From contig JALGPY010000004.1 of assembly GCA_023055425.1 (NCBI GenBank), positions 114,059,504-114,123,503 of the forward strand: a stretch of 64,000 bases of DNA, written 5' to 3'. A program made the position numbers and the translations under genes. Shown here in pieces: positions 34,561 to 46,076 of the stretch. Origin of the DNA: Linanthus parryae. Taxonomy: Eukaryota > Streptophyta > Magnoliopsida > Ericales > Polemoniaceae. Below the pieces are notes generated by a model. The model worked only from the letters and a program-made list of their open reading frames with translations, searched no databases and was not told the DNA's origin. How positions within the stretch are numbered: position 1 is the first letter of the stretch; each line of letters opens with the position of its first letter.

Positions 34561-35894
34561 AGGGTCTTGCATCTTTAATATTCTGTTCTCGTGAAGTGTA
34601 TTTTGATCTTAGGTCTTATGAGCATTGTCATGAAGTTGGTTTATGTTTAGTTTGAAGTAGTTATGCAAACGTATGTAATCGTGCAATATATTTTCTCTAT
34701 TAATGCACTTTTTATTTTGAGTTAAATTAATGTTTGTTCACATTGATTTCTTGTCCAGTTCGAAGCACGCATCATTTCAAAGTTTGTATATCACATCAAC
34801 CAGTTTATTATATCAGATTATTGATCATATTAGATGAATCACAAATCACAATATGAAGCCATAGCATTTGAAAGCATTTCGAACGATGGAACGAATAGAA
34901 CGTTATAAATTAGAATGAGTATTCGTTGTTGTTGTTGTTGCTGTTGCGGAAATCGGTGCAAGCAAGTTTGGATTTGCACTGATACAGTTGACAGATATGA
35001 ACTAATGTAGTCTTGCGATATATTTACCTCGTCGATGCCGTTTTTTATTTGAATTAAATTAACATTTGATTACAATCTTTTATTGCATATTTTTAATGAA
35101 ATTACGTTGAAAATTTTGTATGTTAGATCAAACAATTTATTAATTTTTTTTCCCCATTATAAACTGATACGATTGATTTGCTCATACACTAAGCCGATAC
35201 TGAATTTTAATGAAGCAAATGTCATCATGCCTTGTATTAATTATTATGTTGGGAAGCAAGCTTAGATATACACTACGATGTCTTTGCAAGATTATATTTA
35301 TAGCTTTCCCCAACCTTTTTCGTTTTTTTTTTTTTTTTTTCCTCTTTCTTGTTTTTAACATCCCCTTCATCGATAAGTCACACATTTAACGATGTTAAAT
35401 GGAGCTCACTGGTATTCGTCGTTTGTCATGAGTTCATACCAGTGGTGCTACGATGTATATTAGTTGACGTATTACACATTGTATATATGACGGATGATGC
35501 ATGCAATGCACTGTCAATTAGTACAACAATTTCATCGTGACCTAAGAATGCGCTGTTCGATCACGCGATGTATATTAGTTCACATATGGTATTTTTGGCT
35601 TGAATTGACCAGAAGTTTGGTCTAATCAAGTTTTGCTACGTTCAATACATATTCTATGTCAAAAGAATAGATTCCTATCAATCTTGTAATATTGATAAAT
35701 TACGTGAAATAACAGCTGTTAATATGTCAGGACATTAGATTCATATCAATGTTGTAATATAAATAAATGAAGTGAACTAACAGCTCCTCAGTAAGTGAAA
35801 TATAAACTGTTGACATAGCCATTATTTATTTAAACATGAAAATTACAGAATAACATGGACAGAGCGACGTAATTGCCATACAGATGAGATTGCA
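34561..35894. other. Helitron spacer between convergent genes
   Basis: AT-rich, with short repeats: GATGTATATTAGTT(G/C)AC(G/A)TAT occurs at about 35452-35471 and 35569-35587, and ATTCATATCAAT(G)TTGTAATAT-like words at about 35670-35762. No coding sequence is supported. Confidence 0.5.
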
Positions 35895-36707
35895 TTAGTC
35901 TGTGTCAGTTGAGGAGGTGTAACGCTTACAACTTTCTAATTTGTCCTCGACAATTAGATCTTGAATAATATCTGGAGCATCATATAATATTTTGTAACGA
36001 TCACTTTGTTGAGATCCCATAGATGCAAGCCGCTCTGCAACGCTATTGTCCAGTTTTTCGATAGGGATCAAGGCTATTTTCATTCGTATGAGTAATGCAT
36101 ATCCATCACGGATCTCGCGCCTCATCGAGAGTGGAGCAGTAGTCTGCAGATGAAAGATTTTGCTGGCCTCATAGTTGGAGGTCTCAATCTTGATTTCTTT
36201 CCAGTCATTTTCATAAGCTGAATGAATACCTTGATAAATTGCCCACAGCTCACTTTCCAATTGAGTGACACCATCAATTCTTCCTATGAAACCAAGCTGC
36301 CAGTTTTCATTGTCATCGCGGCAGACAGCACCGATTCCACCGGTATTGGTTACTGGTGAGGTAAAACCATGCACACTTATCCTTATCACTCCTTCAAGGT
36401 AGAGAAATAAATATTAAGATATATATCAGGTTTATATTTCAATTAATGTAGCAGGAAATATGATATCTCATTGGCTAACTAATATCGTACAATATTGTGG
36501 CCGCATTACATTTTCAAAGTACTGTAGATACGAAAACATGGTGGGAAACTTACTGCGAGGAGTAAAAATGGGAGGTGGAGGTGTTTCTTGAATTCGAGTT
36601 GCTGCAGTAAAAAACTGCGAGAGTGATGGACTTGAAGCTGAGGAACTTGCAATAGTTTCATTACTGGTTACTTCTTCCTCGGAGACTGCTCTTCTGTGCC
36701 TTGACAT
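35895..36707 (-). CDS. RNase H-like protein, catalytic residues lost
   Basis: Two exons, 36707-36554 and 36391-35895, joined across a 162-bp GT-AG intron (donor GTAAGT), give 216 residues in frame. Exon 1 is Ser/Pro-rich (residues 1-51). Exon 2 matches the plant RNase H-like (RVT_3) fold: RISVHGF, GGIGAVCRDDNENW, LESELWAIYQGIHSA, KIETSNYEA, SVAERLASMG. In active members these sites read D, E, D and D; here they are His (SVHG), Glu, Ser/Asn (ETSN) and Glu (AERLA). So it probably binds nucleic acid or protein without cutting hybrids, or is drifting. It is the most 3' minus-strand gene of the Helitron and has a catalytic-looking relative at 44050-45450. Confidence 0.75.
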
Positions 36708-37537
36708 TGTAACTGCTTATTCTATGAGTAGATAGTTTATGCACCTTGTTATGTTGAAGAATGGATCTATAGCTTTCTTATAGAAGAGGTGAGGTCAAAT
36801 GCATGGGAGATAATGCCAGATAAAACTGGACAGTTGGTCCGTGAGTTTGTCAGGCAATTTGTTTCTTTTTATTTGACTGTTTATACATTCAGCGCTCACT
36901 TACTGTCATTGGATTCATATGTGGTATGAATGTGTGTATGAACGACAAGAGTCCCGTGAACTACTTTGTCATTGTTCACATGTCTGACAGAGGGTTTTTA
37001 TTATAAGTGGTATGAATATGTGTATACAGGATGCCGACTCTCTGTGTAAACGCTATCCTGAATATATACATTGCAATTCAAGACTTTCCAATATGTGCGA
37101 ACTGATGCCGTATCCAGAACACTGAAGTTGCTGAAGTTTTTCATTAACAGGTATACTATATTGGATGTGCAGATTATATCCGGTTGCGGACGAAAGAAAT
37201 TGTGTAAGTATTGAATTCACCGAGGACGTTCTAACTTTATAACGGCAGAAATGATTTCTTCGTATTTACAGACGATGCTGTGACATACTTGTGAATCTAT
37301 TGTTTTCTGTAGATTTAATTAAAAGAAGTCGATAATGTAAGAAGCATTAGTAGTCGCTTTATTATTAGTTGCGGTAGAAGCAGAAAGTGATACAATTTCT
37401 AACATAACACAACAAAGAGGAAACATGATTGTGAATAGTGCAATGCATTGTAGCAGCAATGAGGCAAACATTCGGTGCTCTTTCTCTTCAGATGTTGAGT
37501 GGCATCGTCTTCGACTGTGCATGGAATATCAATTTGT
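36708..37537. other. Helitron spacer
   Basis: Upstream region of the RNase H-like gene. Nothing coding is seen. Confidence 0.5.
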
Positions 37538-38200
37538 TTACCATGCATACTCAACTTGCTTCACAACCCATTTAGTTATCCTGTGGTTGGTTGGCTGGGT
37601 GCATTTGAACACGCGAACATACACATTTTCATTTGCATTTTCCATGTTCAAGCCAACCAGTAGAGCTTCTTGTTCCTGAGAAAAGAATGCCGTTATTTTC
37701 GTACTACATAACTATGAGCAGCTGCAAATTTCATATGAATAAGTAGTGCATTGTGGTTGAAGTTGTTCGGAGCAAGTTAGGCAATACCTGTGGTGTCATT
37801 GCTGCCAGATTTTCAGCTGTGTTACGGAGGAGGGTCTCCGCAGCCTGGCCGAAAATCATCACATCCATTATTCCAGTGTCATCTCGCAGTTCCACCATAA
37901 CTCGGCATCTGTGAAAATGGTATGTAATCATATTATACACGAATGTATCTGTAATGTGTGAATTGGTGGTGTTCAATTATAGTCAATGGATTTCGTTAAT
38001 TTTAATGCATTCATCAGGTATGAAATAATCAACCTGGGGCTCGTGTTGCATTGGATGTCATTACATACGGGACAGTATGGACGTCGACGTTCACGATTGC
38101 AACGGTTACATGCATTGAACCAAGTGGTTTGACTGGTCGGAAAGATCCGTGTTGATACCCTAAGTCAGGCTTCTTCATACATAGGCTTCTCGGCGTTGGA
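37538..38200 (-). pseudogene. Second RPA1-like gene, C-terminal part, decayed
   Basis: Three exons align with exons 7-9 of the intact gene at 46077-48316. The one at 38034 to about 38190 holds the zinc-binding part of DNA-binding domain C (CNRC...CPVC, with CNDIQC). Exon 37908-37788 encodes RCRVMVELRDDTGIMDVMIF and is 121 nt, the same as its counterpart. Exon 37675-37538 encodes EQEALLVGLNMENANENVYV to the stop. Splice phases agree. A TGA at 38165-38167 stands where the intact copy has Trp (VWVKVS against A-stop-LRVS), and the N-terminal exons are not convincing, apart from a SKIADIRAS match at about 38467-38500. Probably a non-functional paralogue. Confidence 0.7.
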
Positions 38201-38529
38201 TGAAGCCGGAGAAACAGAAATCAGAACGATGCATTATGAAATAAACATGTTTGAATGAAGTTAAATTATGATTAATAGGATAGATTGAAAAGCAAAGGGC
38301 AGATATATGGGAAAAGAAGAATGCTGTGAAAGATTGTGCGTAGAAAATAATTACTGTAAATTGAGAAGCCGAAAGTATACGCATATCAAAAATATATGAC
38401 ATAGTTGGATATCCTGGAATTTCACACATTCTGTGATAACAATAATTTGAGGTTGTGTAACTTTACCAGTGACGCACGAATATCTGCAATCTTCGACGGC
38501 ATCATCTTCAGAATACAATGGATTTGTTA

Positions 38530-39494
38530 GTTGTATACTGATACAACTTCTGAATCTCAATTGTATTGCTTGCAATTTGATACTGATTTTAAACATGGGA
38601 AGCAGTTCTTATATAGTGAGTTCTTCCCTAACTGTGCTCACATATTCTGCAATATATAATTAATGTAATTCCTAAATTCGATGTAACCATTGCAAGTTGA
38701 ATTTTCATCCTGTTATTTCATATGTGTTGATCACGTCTTGAATTGACAGTTCACATTCGTAGTTAATTTCCTGTGCAATTTGCAGAGATGGTCACATGAT
38801 CGCAATTACTTCTGCACTATCTGATCAGCGAGTGCTTTCCAAGAGGGTTCATATATCAATGAGCTATTTGGAAGCTTGTTACCTAATTGCAGCTGAAATT
38901 GAAAAGAGATGCTCTGTAGAGACCTCTGCCAACCGTTCAATATCTGTGACTCTGTGTGTGCAGATTCAGTATGTAGGCAGGTGTAGTTCTTCTTCGTGAT
39001 CTGGTAGATATTGCAACAAATGCATTATCTGAAGCTTGCATGTGTGGAATCTCGAGGCATTGAATTGTACAACAGCATGTGAGTGTTATAGTTTGATAGT
39101 ATTCAATCCAATGCAGCAATTGAAATGCTGTTGTTATCTGTGTGCAGGATTTGGCTTAATTATTACTGCAGCTGGAATTGTTAAGCTAGGTTGTGTCTGA
39201 AGATGCCAAGTTCATTTGAAATAAAAGGAACAGAGATAGTTACTTTGATATGTCACAATATATATGAAACAGAATGTAAGTTAATGCATTAGATATTAAG
39301 CAAACCATAGACAGAGCTTTGAATTACTCGATACATGATGCATGTCATCAAAGTAATAGTTATATCGCAACATTAGGTTGTTATGTTTTTGCAAAGATAA
39401 TAACATAGAACAATACTGGAACAGGTAGCCAGAATGACAATATTAAAAGAGATGTCTGGTTATTCTTAGTACATAGTACTTTCATACGTTGAGG
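38530..39494. other. Helitron spacer
   Basis: May contain unrecognised 5' remains of the decayed RPA-like gene. No clear gene is seen. Confidence 0.4.
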
Positions 39495-40334
39495 CTACGC
39501 TGGAAACACTTTCACCCGAAATTTTGGCATGCTCGGATCAACTAATTCCACGGCACATGCATCTCCAGTACGTACATTAGCGCTTCTGGAAAATTGATAC
39601 CAAGAAACTCGTCTCTTGTCGCTGTTCTCTCCACCTGGGAATTTACAACGGCAGGTCCAAGTTGTATTATTGGAAGTCCCTGTAATGTACACAAGCGTTG
39701 TCCGCTCTTTCAAGTACGCCCTGCTGAACTGAGCTGGTATATTCTGTGATGCGAACATCAGGTTGTCAACCGCTATCGTTGCAATTGAATATAATACCGT
39801 TGTAAATGGAAGTTAACATTGAAAGCTTACCAGTCCGCCAGACGATTCCAAATGGGACTTCTGTATTTTAACAGCGAAACATGGCTTGTTGCAGTGAGCC
39901 TTGTAAGAATCAACCTTCTTCAATGCGCGAGTAGCTGCACGCTTTCTCGCATTCAGAATAGAAGCTCCAGCACTGTAATCTAGCTCCGATGTAGTGAGAC
40001 CATAGATTGTCACTTTGAATTTCGAATGTCCCTGGTACTTGAAAGTCAGCATGTGCCCAAATGACAGCGAATAATGTGCCGCAAATTCCTTCCACCCTAT
40101 TGTCAGATATATGTCGTTGCCTCTACTTTTCATTTTAATCTCCCATACTCGGCCATCTGGGATTACAAGCTCTGCATTAATTCCAAGATTGGATCGATGA
40201 CGTTGCACGAAGTCATCTGGCAGTCTCTGCAGTGAATAGATGCTTGACATCTTTAATAAATCTACCTCTTATTACAACTAATATTAATGTTATTCAATCT
40301 CATTTCTTTCAAAAAAAGGTACATATATATGTAC

Positions 40335-40366
<32 letters not shown>

Positions 40367-40433
40367 GCGACATAAGGCCTACCAAGTTGTTGTTGTCTTC
40401 ATCTCGATCCGTGATAACTCGGAAGAATTTCAT
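39495..40433 (-). CDS. Two-B3-domain DNA-binding protein (REM-like)
   Basis: Three exons (40433-40383, 40250-39831, 39743-39495) joined at GT-AG borders, all phase 0, give 239 residues. The first B3 domain spans exons 1-2: MKFFRVITDRDED, SLQRLPDDFVQRH, LVIPDGRVWEIK, GWKEFAAHYSL, GHMLTFKYQGHSKF. The second is in exon 3: NIPAQFSRAYLKER, TWTCRCKFP, VSWYQFSRSANVRTGDACAV. A basic linker (ARKRAATRALKK) separates them. B3 domains are plant transcription-factor folds that bind the DNA major groove. Inside a Helitron it is either a captured host gene or an element protein that could bind the termini. No stop or frame damage is seen. Confidence 0.8.
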
Positions 40434-42567
40434 TTCCAGATAGCTGCAAGAGGAATATAGTGATCTGTATTACTGATTGTGGCATAGGGAAGACGATCTA
40501 AAACATATGCATGTTAATGCGTTCTCTTCATTTATGCTACATCAGCAATCGGTTGGGCACAAGTTGCGATATGGGGATTGAAATCCATGTATGATTATTT
40601 ACTGAAACTATGAATGGTTAATGTCAGTGCAAGTTAATTTGCACGAGATATTTCCTCAGCTACGTCGTAATGAATTCACAGACTGATGCTATTTCTTCAT
40701 AACTCTTCATACGTAAAATAACAATATGCAGTGGAAACTATCTGGGAGAAGTTAATTGTACTTAACATGATTGAATCTGCACCCTTTTTTGTTTAAGGTG
40801 TTAGACTAATAAGTTTTGTGTTTACTGACCTGCTATTTTCAAAAATTGAAATTTCTGGACTACCATATTATTGTATTAAATACTCAGTATTTGAGTAGTC
40901 GGTGGCCTATATATATTGGTATAATATCCATTGGTATTAATTGATCTATATGTTTGCTAACACGATTGGATAAAGTATGGTTGCTATTTTACGCACAAGG
41001 TTAATTGTATATATCTGCAAAGGCTGTCTTGTGAAACTGCACGTTCCATATGACTACGATTTAATCTATTAGTGAGATTAACAACAGTAAATTCATAAAC
41101 CCTGTACTTACAATTTCACAACATGTTTTTTCCCGATCCTTTTTTTTTTAATTTCTTTTTTTTGCTCACTATCCAGCCAAATATACCAATGTGTGTCTTA
41201 AATTGAAACAAAAGATGAACTTCTTATTAACAAATATATTTATATACGTTCGGTACCAATCAGACAGATTTCGTCCCTACGTGGAGTTTACTATTTATAG
41301 ATCAAGACATTGATAGCAGATCTGGAATAGAAATCACTAATATAACATATGAAAGCAGTAGCACCCGATAAATGCCAATTATTTGTTCACAGCAGGGAAT
41401 GAATATGAGTAATGTAAATTTTTTTCTGTGAGAGATTATACAGACAAAGAAGATGCTATTTGGAATCAGGTACCTGTAGAGTGATGATATTGGAACCTGT
41501 GACTCGCCGAGATCTGATGAATCGAGATGGGAGAATTTGTCAACTAAACAATCACGAATAGGAATACGGTGAATAAGTAGATCGCTATGACAAATACATT
41601 ATGACATCGAGTACCTGTTCGAAATTATGGTTGCGAGATAAGTCCGAATACCTGTTAGAGAAAAGTTAGAAATCAGGGAAGATTTGGCTGGGAGGATGAA
41701 GTTGAAAGGTCTTCTTACCAGCAGAACGAAGTTGGGTAGTTGTAAATCTAGGATGTGGATATTGTTTCTTGAAATCTTAAAGTTAGCTCTGCTTTTTAGG
41801 TATCAGTGATAAATTTTTATAATGTTATTTTTCATTGTGTTTCACAAATTGGGTGTCCATAACCACTATAGTGATTCTCTTTTGTAATAATCTTAATTAA
41901 GCTTTTTGCTTACTGACGTTACTTTTTAATGTTCTGAAGTAATGAATTTTATCTGGTAAATTGTAATATTAATATATAATATGTGCCCAGTTATGACTTC
42001 AACAGTGCAGACAAATTAGAAGATTATATTTGGGTGTAATATATATATGCGACGCCAAGTTCATTATATGAGGAATGAAACACATATTAGCAAATTACAA
42101 CAAACGGAGAACTTTATGTCGAATAATATAAGGGAAATACTGTATCTCTATTTGAGCTTTTATCATTCTTATTTTAATCAGATGTGTGCATTTGGAAATG
42201 GCATGATGATGCGGTAATATGATGCAGAAGTTTATACTTGGACCGGTTCAAATGGAAATTGCAAAAAACGTACATGTTTAACAATAGATAGACTAAGAAT
42301 TGCAAACTAACATGATTGAATGGTTACACTGCAGGAAGAGCAAGAACCAAGTTCGTTACAGGAAGGGGAAAAAAAAGGAGAAAAAAAAAAAGTGGAAAAA
42401 GAGAGGGAAAAAAAAGAAAAAAGGAAAGAGATGTTACAACTTGTTGACATGCCGAAATTATGAGGCATAAGTTACTACCAAACGGGTTCAACGTCAAAGT
42501 GCAAGAGTACCGTAAAAACAACATTTAAATTCGACCATCCAGAATATCTTAACAGATTCATTCCCTG
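40434..42567. other. Helitron spacer upstream of the B3 gene
   Basis: 2.1 kb of AT-rich DNA, the likely promoter side of the B3 gene. An AT run also occurs inside its first intron at about 40321-40367. No further gene is supported. Confidence 0.5.
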
Positions 42568-42915
42568 TTAATCCTCTGCTGTGGTTGTTGGAGACCGTTT
42601 TCGCTTGGATCCCGATGATGACGTGCTGGATGTTACCGACCGCCTACTGGCAATGCTCATTTCCTGCAGTTTTAGAAGAAATTGCGTCTGGATCTCGAGC
42701 TGCTGTTGCTTGAGAAAAGTTACTTTTCCCAGTATTTGTATTTGTCGCTCCACTCGTTGAATTTCCTTTTCAATATCTGTGATCATTTCATCAACATTTT
42801 TACCACTGTTGAATATTTTGCGACAGATAGCTGCCCCCTCGGCCCTTCCTCTTGGAATACTGCGTTTTTCCTCGGTTACGCTTGGCTCAGTTGCAGTGTT
42901 ACGGCAGCTTTCCAT
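42568..42915 (-). CDS. Small coiled-coil protein with basic tail
   Basis: Starting at the ATG giving MESCRNTATEPSV, 115 residues. The central helix (about residues 45-90: MITDIEKEIQRVERQIQILG, FLKQQQLEIQTQFLLKLQEM) has heptad-like hydrophobics and should form a coiled coil. The tail is Ser-rich with SGSKRKRSP, a likely nuclear localisation signal. An open stretch upstream to 42981 adds residues but its sequence is less credible. No family recognised. It lies between the two RNase H-like genes on the same strand as the helicase. Confidence 0.55.
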   Translation of the reverse strand: MESCRNTATEPSVTEEKRSIPRGRAEGAAICRKIFNSGKNVDEMITDIEKEIQRVERQIQILGKVTFLKQQQLEIQTQFLLKLQEMSIASRRSVTSSTSSSGSKRKRSPTTTAED

Positions 42916-44049
42916 TGAAATATATCTGCCATAATTTCGATAGTTACAAACCAAAATAAGGTATATATTTGTAATGGTCATTTGTTGCAGTATCTAACTT
43001 ACTAACATGGATTACGAACACAACACACGTCGTTGAACTGGCGATACAGAAGTGGATACTACTCTTGCATCCAGATTATACTTCCCTTATTTATCTGCAC
43101 ATTGTAAAGTAACTTTGTTAGATTTCTGTTTGTGGAAACAAAATTTCCAATTTATGCTAGTATATAATGGTTACCTTGAAGTGTTGCTCGGCAGATAGTT
43201 GAAATTGTGGAATACTAATTTATATCTGTTCTTTCGACTTGGTCTCCAAGAAATTTTAGAATTCTGTTGACAAGTGTCTTCAACCAAATCTTTCACTGTT
43301 TAGGAATACAGATTACAGTATAGCTGTAGTGGGTGAGCTGATGCATTGGTTCCTAGAAAGTCATGAATGTCAAGCAGATTTTAGCAGCCACATGTCTGGC
43401 ATGCTTGCAACCTGTGTTGTTGCCTCTACTAATGGCTTACTCACATTACCTTGAATTTTCTATCACAATGTGCTGCATTCATTTCAAGAGCAGTAGGGAT
43501 TTCTATTCTTTCCAACTGTTTCCTACTTTCTGGCTAGAAGCCATAAATTACCACATATAAAAATTAATATAGGAAATATTACTCATAGTATTATTGTAAT
43601 TTCGTGGAATGTAGCTATAAATTTGATATGTTGCATTTCTGATGATTTGTGGGCGTATTTATACAAAAGTCAAGTAGAAATAACAATATAAATTCATTTT
43701 CGTGCATATATCTCAATATATGTAATTAAATGTATATTATATTATACACAGCAACAACTAATTTGTCTGGGATAGTACTTCAGTTTATATACAGCTCCAT
43801 TCATAGATGAACTGATTTTGTAAATAGTAGATCCGTGTAAATATTGGATGGAGTATTATAAAAAACTTTTTTTTTTCTTTTTTTTTTAATTTCTTTTTTG
43901 GTGAGTGGACACTACTTAACCAAATTCCAATGTCAACGTGGATTGGTAAAAGTATCGGAATTCGCCGAAATTAACAACATTACATTACACAAATTATTGA
44001 TGATGTTAGTGTTACAAAATGAACCAAGTACAAATGCTAGAACCAATTA
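42916..44049. other. Helitron spacer
   Basis: AT-rich, with T-runs near 43866-43900. No gene is supported. Confidence 0.5.
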
Positions 44050-45450
44050 CTACGCTCTACGGTATGTCTTCCCTTTTTTTTCTTGCTCGACAATATCGTG
44101 AACAGGTTCAGGTAGACCCATTGTTTCGAATGCATAACATCCATCGTGATGTTTGAAAGCTACACAGAGCGCATCTGCCGCAGAGTTACCTTCACGATGG
44201 ATGAATGTTATCAAACATGATTTGAATTTTTTTTGTAGTTCTCTAATTTCTTCGATTTCGGAACAAACATCTTCTGGGAAAACATGAGAACAAACACCAG
44301 TTATGTGGTCAATAATATTTTTGGCATCGCCCTCTGCCCATATATCAAGCCAGTTCCGATCTAATGCATACTTCAAACCTTTGCACAGTGCAGATGCCTC
44401 TGCAAAGTCAGAGTTCTTCTCATGCTCAATTTCAGCAAAGGCATACACACAATCTCCTGTATAATTCCGATATAGACCAGCACGAACTATAGTTGGCCAG
44501 GTTGGACGTTTGTAGTCACAGTAGAATCCCCCATCGAAATTTAGTTTGATGATATGTTTTGCATGAGGTGACCAGTGGATTCTAAGAGATGATGTAGATG
44601 GGGAACGGATCTTCTTGCTAGTTGAAGAAGAGGACGCAGTTTCATTGCCTTTACCTGGGTTCATAAAACTATGATGACCTGGCGTGCGAGTCAAATATGG
44701 ATTGGGTTGTCTCGGAGGAGGCGAGTTTTCGAGGAAGAATATACATTCATCATCGACATTGTCTGAAGCATATGGCGATTGCAGATCACTTTGGTATACA
44801 AAAGGTTGCTCGGTGATTTGCGGAAGAAAATCAGATGTGTGGGTAGGGAAATGTAAAGGTATTAATAGCTGATTGTCTGGTATTGGAATTGGTGAACCAT
44901 AATTCTGCGGTGAGGTTGAGTACGAATGTGATTGTGGGTGAATATTTGACGAAAGAGGGGAGTACTGATATTGGGGAGATGCAATGGAGTTGTAATAATT
45001 ATATTGTGGAGGGGAATTTGGTAGGGGAATACCTGTATTATATGAGCCATGCAGGAAATCTGTGCAGGTAGGCGGCGATGCATAGAAGACTGGTGACGTT
45101 GGACTTCGCATTAGGGGACTGTTCCAGTGACAATGTTGCGGACTGTGAGATAGTGCTACACCGACACCGTAAGCTGCATGCATAAATTCGTTGCCACTGG
45201 GAGGCGATGCGCGGAAAATTGGTGATGTCGGGCTGTGAATAACATGAAATTGGTGATTTCCGGCATCATACATTGTGTTTCCAGTCATTGGATGATAGGG
45301 TGAGCCCATGTTAGGCTGCACTGTGTTGTTGGGTGAGAAGATGTGAACATAGCTCCCAGTTGGGATGCTTATTTCAGCGGTGGGAAGATCTGTTAGGAAG
45401 GTGGTTAAATTCCAGCAAGAATGCTCTTCATCAGAATTGTAGCTTGACAT
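44050..45450 (-). CDS. Pro/Ser-rich protein with RNase H-like domain
   Basis: 466 residues, intronless. Residues 1 to about 300 are low-complexity Pro/Ser/Tyr/Asn-rich, with two related ~50-residue units each holding SPTSP(I/V)F-x-ASPP. The C-terminal ~165 residues form a plant RNase H-like (RVT_3) domain: IKLNFDGGF, EASALCKGLKYAL, EGDAKNIIDHI, and HREGNSAADALC. All four expected acidic residues are present (D, E, D, D), so hybrid cleavage is possible. It differs from LINE RNase H in lacking any adjoining reverse transcriptase. Its promoter side would be 45451-45800. It could be a captured host gene or an element gene. Confidence 0.8.
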   Translation of the reverse strand: MSSYNSDEEHSCWNLTTFLTDLPTAEISIPTGSYVHIFSPNNTVQPNMGSPYHPMTGNTMYDAGNHQFHVIHSPTSPIFRASPPSGNEFMHAAYGVGVALSHSPQHCHWNSPLMRSPTSPVFYASPPTCTDFLHGSYNTGIPLPNSPPQYNYYNSIASPQYQYSPLSSNIHPQSHSYSTSPQNYGSPIPIPDNQLLIPLHFPTHTSDFLPQITEQPFVYQSDLQSPYASDNVDDECIFFLENSPPPRQPNPYLTRTPGHHSFMNPGKGNETASSSSTSKKIRSPSTSSLRIHWSPHAKHIIKLNFDGGFYCDYKRPTWPTIVRAGLYRNYTGDCVYAFAEIEHEKNSDFAEASALCKGLKYALDRNWLDIWAEGDAKNIIDHITGVCSHVFPEDVCSEIEEIRELQKKFKSCLITFIHREGNSAADALCVAFKHHDGCYAFETMGLPEPVHDIVEQEKKGKTYRRA

Positions 45451-46076
45451 GGTGAATAGATTGAGAAATATTTCATGAATTGCTTACAGTCAATCTTGTA
45501 ACATTATATAGGAGACCTAGAAAGTGCAGATATTTGAAGTCATCTCGAAGCATGTGTATTAAATGTAGACAAGAATATTTTGTGTTGGTTATGAAATCTA
45601 ATAACTGATGCAACTCTTTGTTTTTGTTTTTTCCCTTTTATTTTTTCCTCTTTCTCTCTTCCTCACCAAAATTTCCAAGGATCGTTTATTGTTTTTATTC
45701 TGTGTACAAGCTATTATATTATACATACGTATTAGAATTATATCCCTGCAACTGTAAGTTGTTGTAATATGGAATATCAGTTCAATTGACTGCAATTGTG
45801 AACATGGAGAACTTAATATAGATTAATATTAAACGATAGGCAGATGACGAATGTGTTTGAAGATGCAATAGTTTTTTGCAAAAGGGGGGGGGGCAAAAGG
45901 CAGGGAGATAACAATGGAACATTACCATGATGTTATCTCCTCGCATTTTTTCAGGTGGACAAAAGTTGTAGTGCTAGTGGATCACAGCAGAGCTTCTATT
46001 GTAGTAATGCTTCTATGTACACATGTGGTTGCATACTTGATCTGCAGTTGGGCGCATACGCTGGCATTGTGTGCAA
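45451..46076. other. Helitron spacer
   Basis: Between the RNase H-like gene and the RPA1-like gene. Includes a G-run at 45886-45893. No gene is supported. Confidence 0.5.

Noticed and set aside
38796..38999. 67-codon plus-strand frame in the Helitron
   Set aside because: It is short, without a family match, and opposite to the decayed RPA-like gene's likely 5' region.
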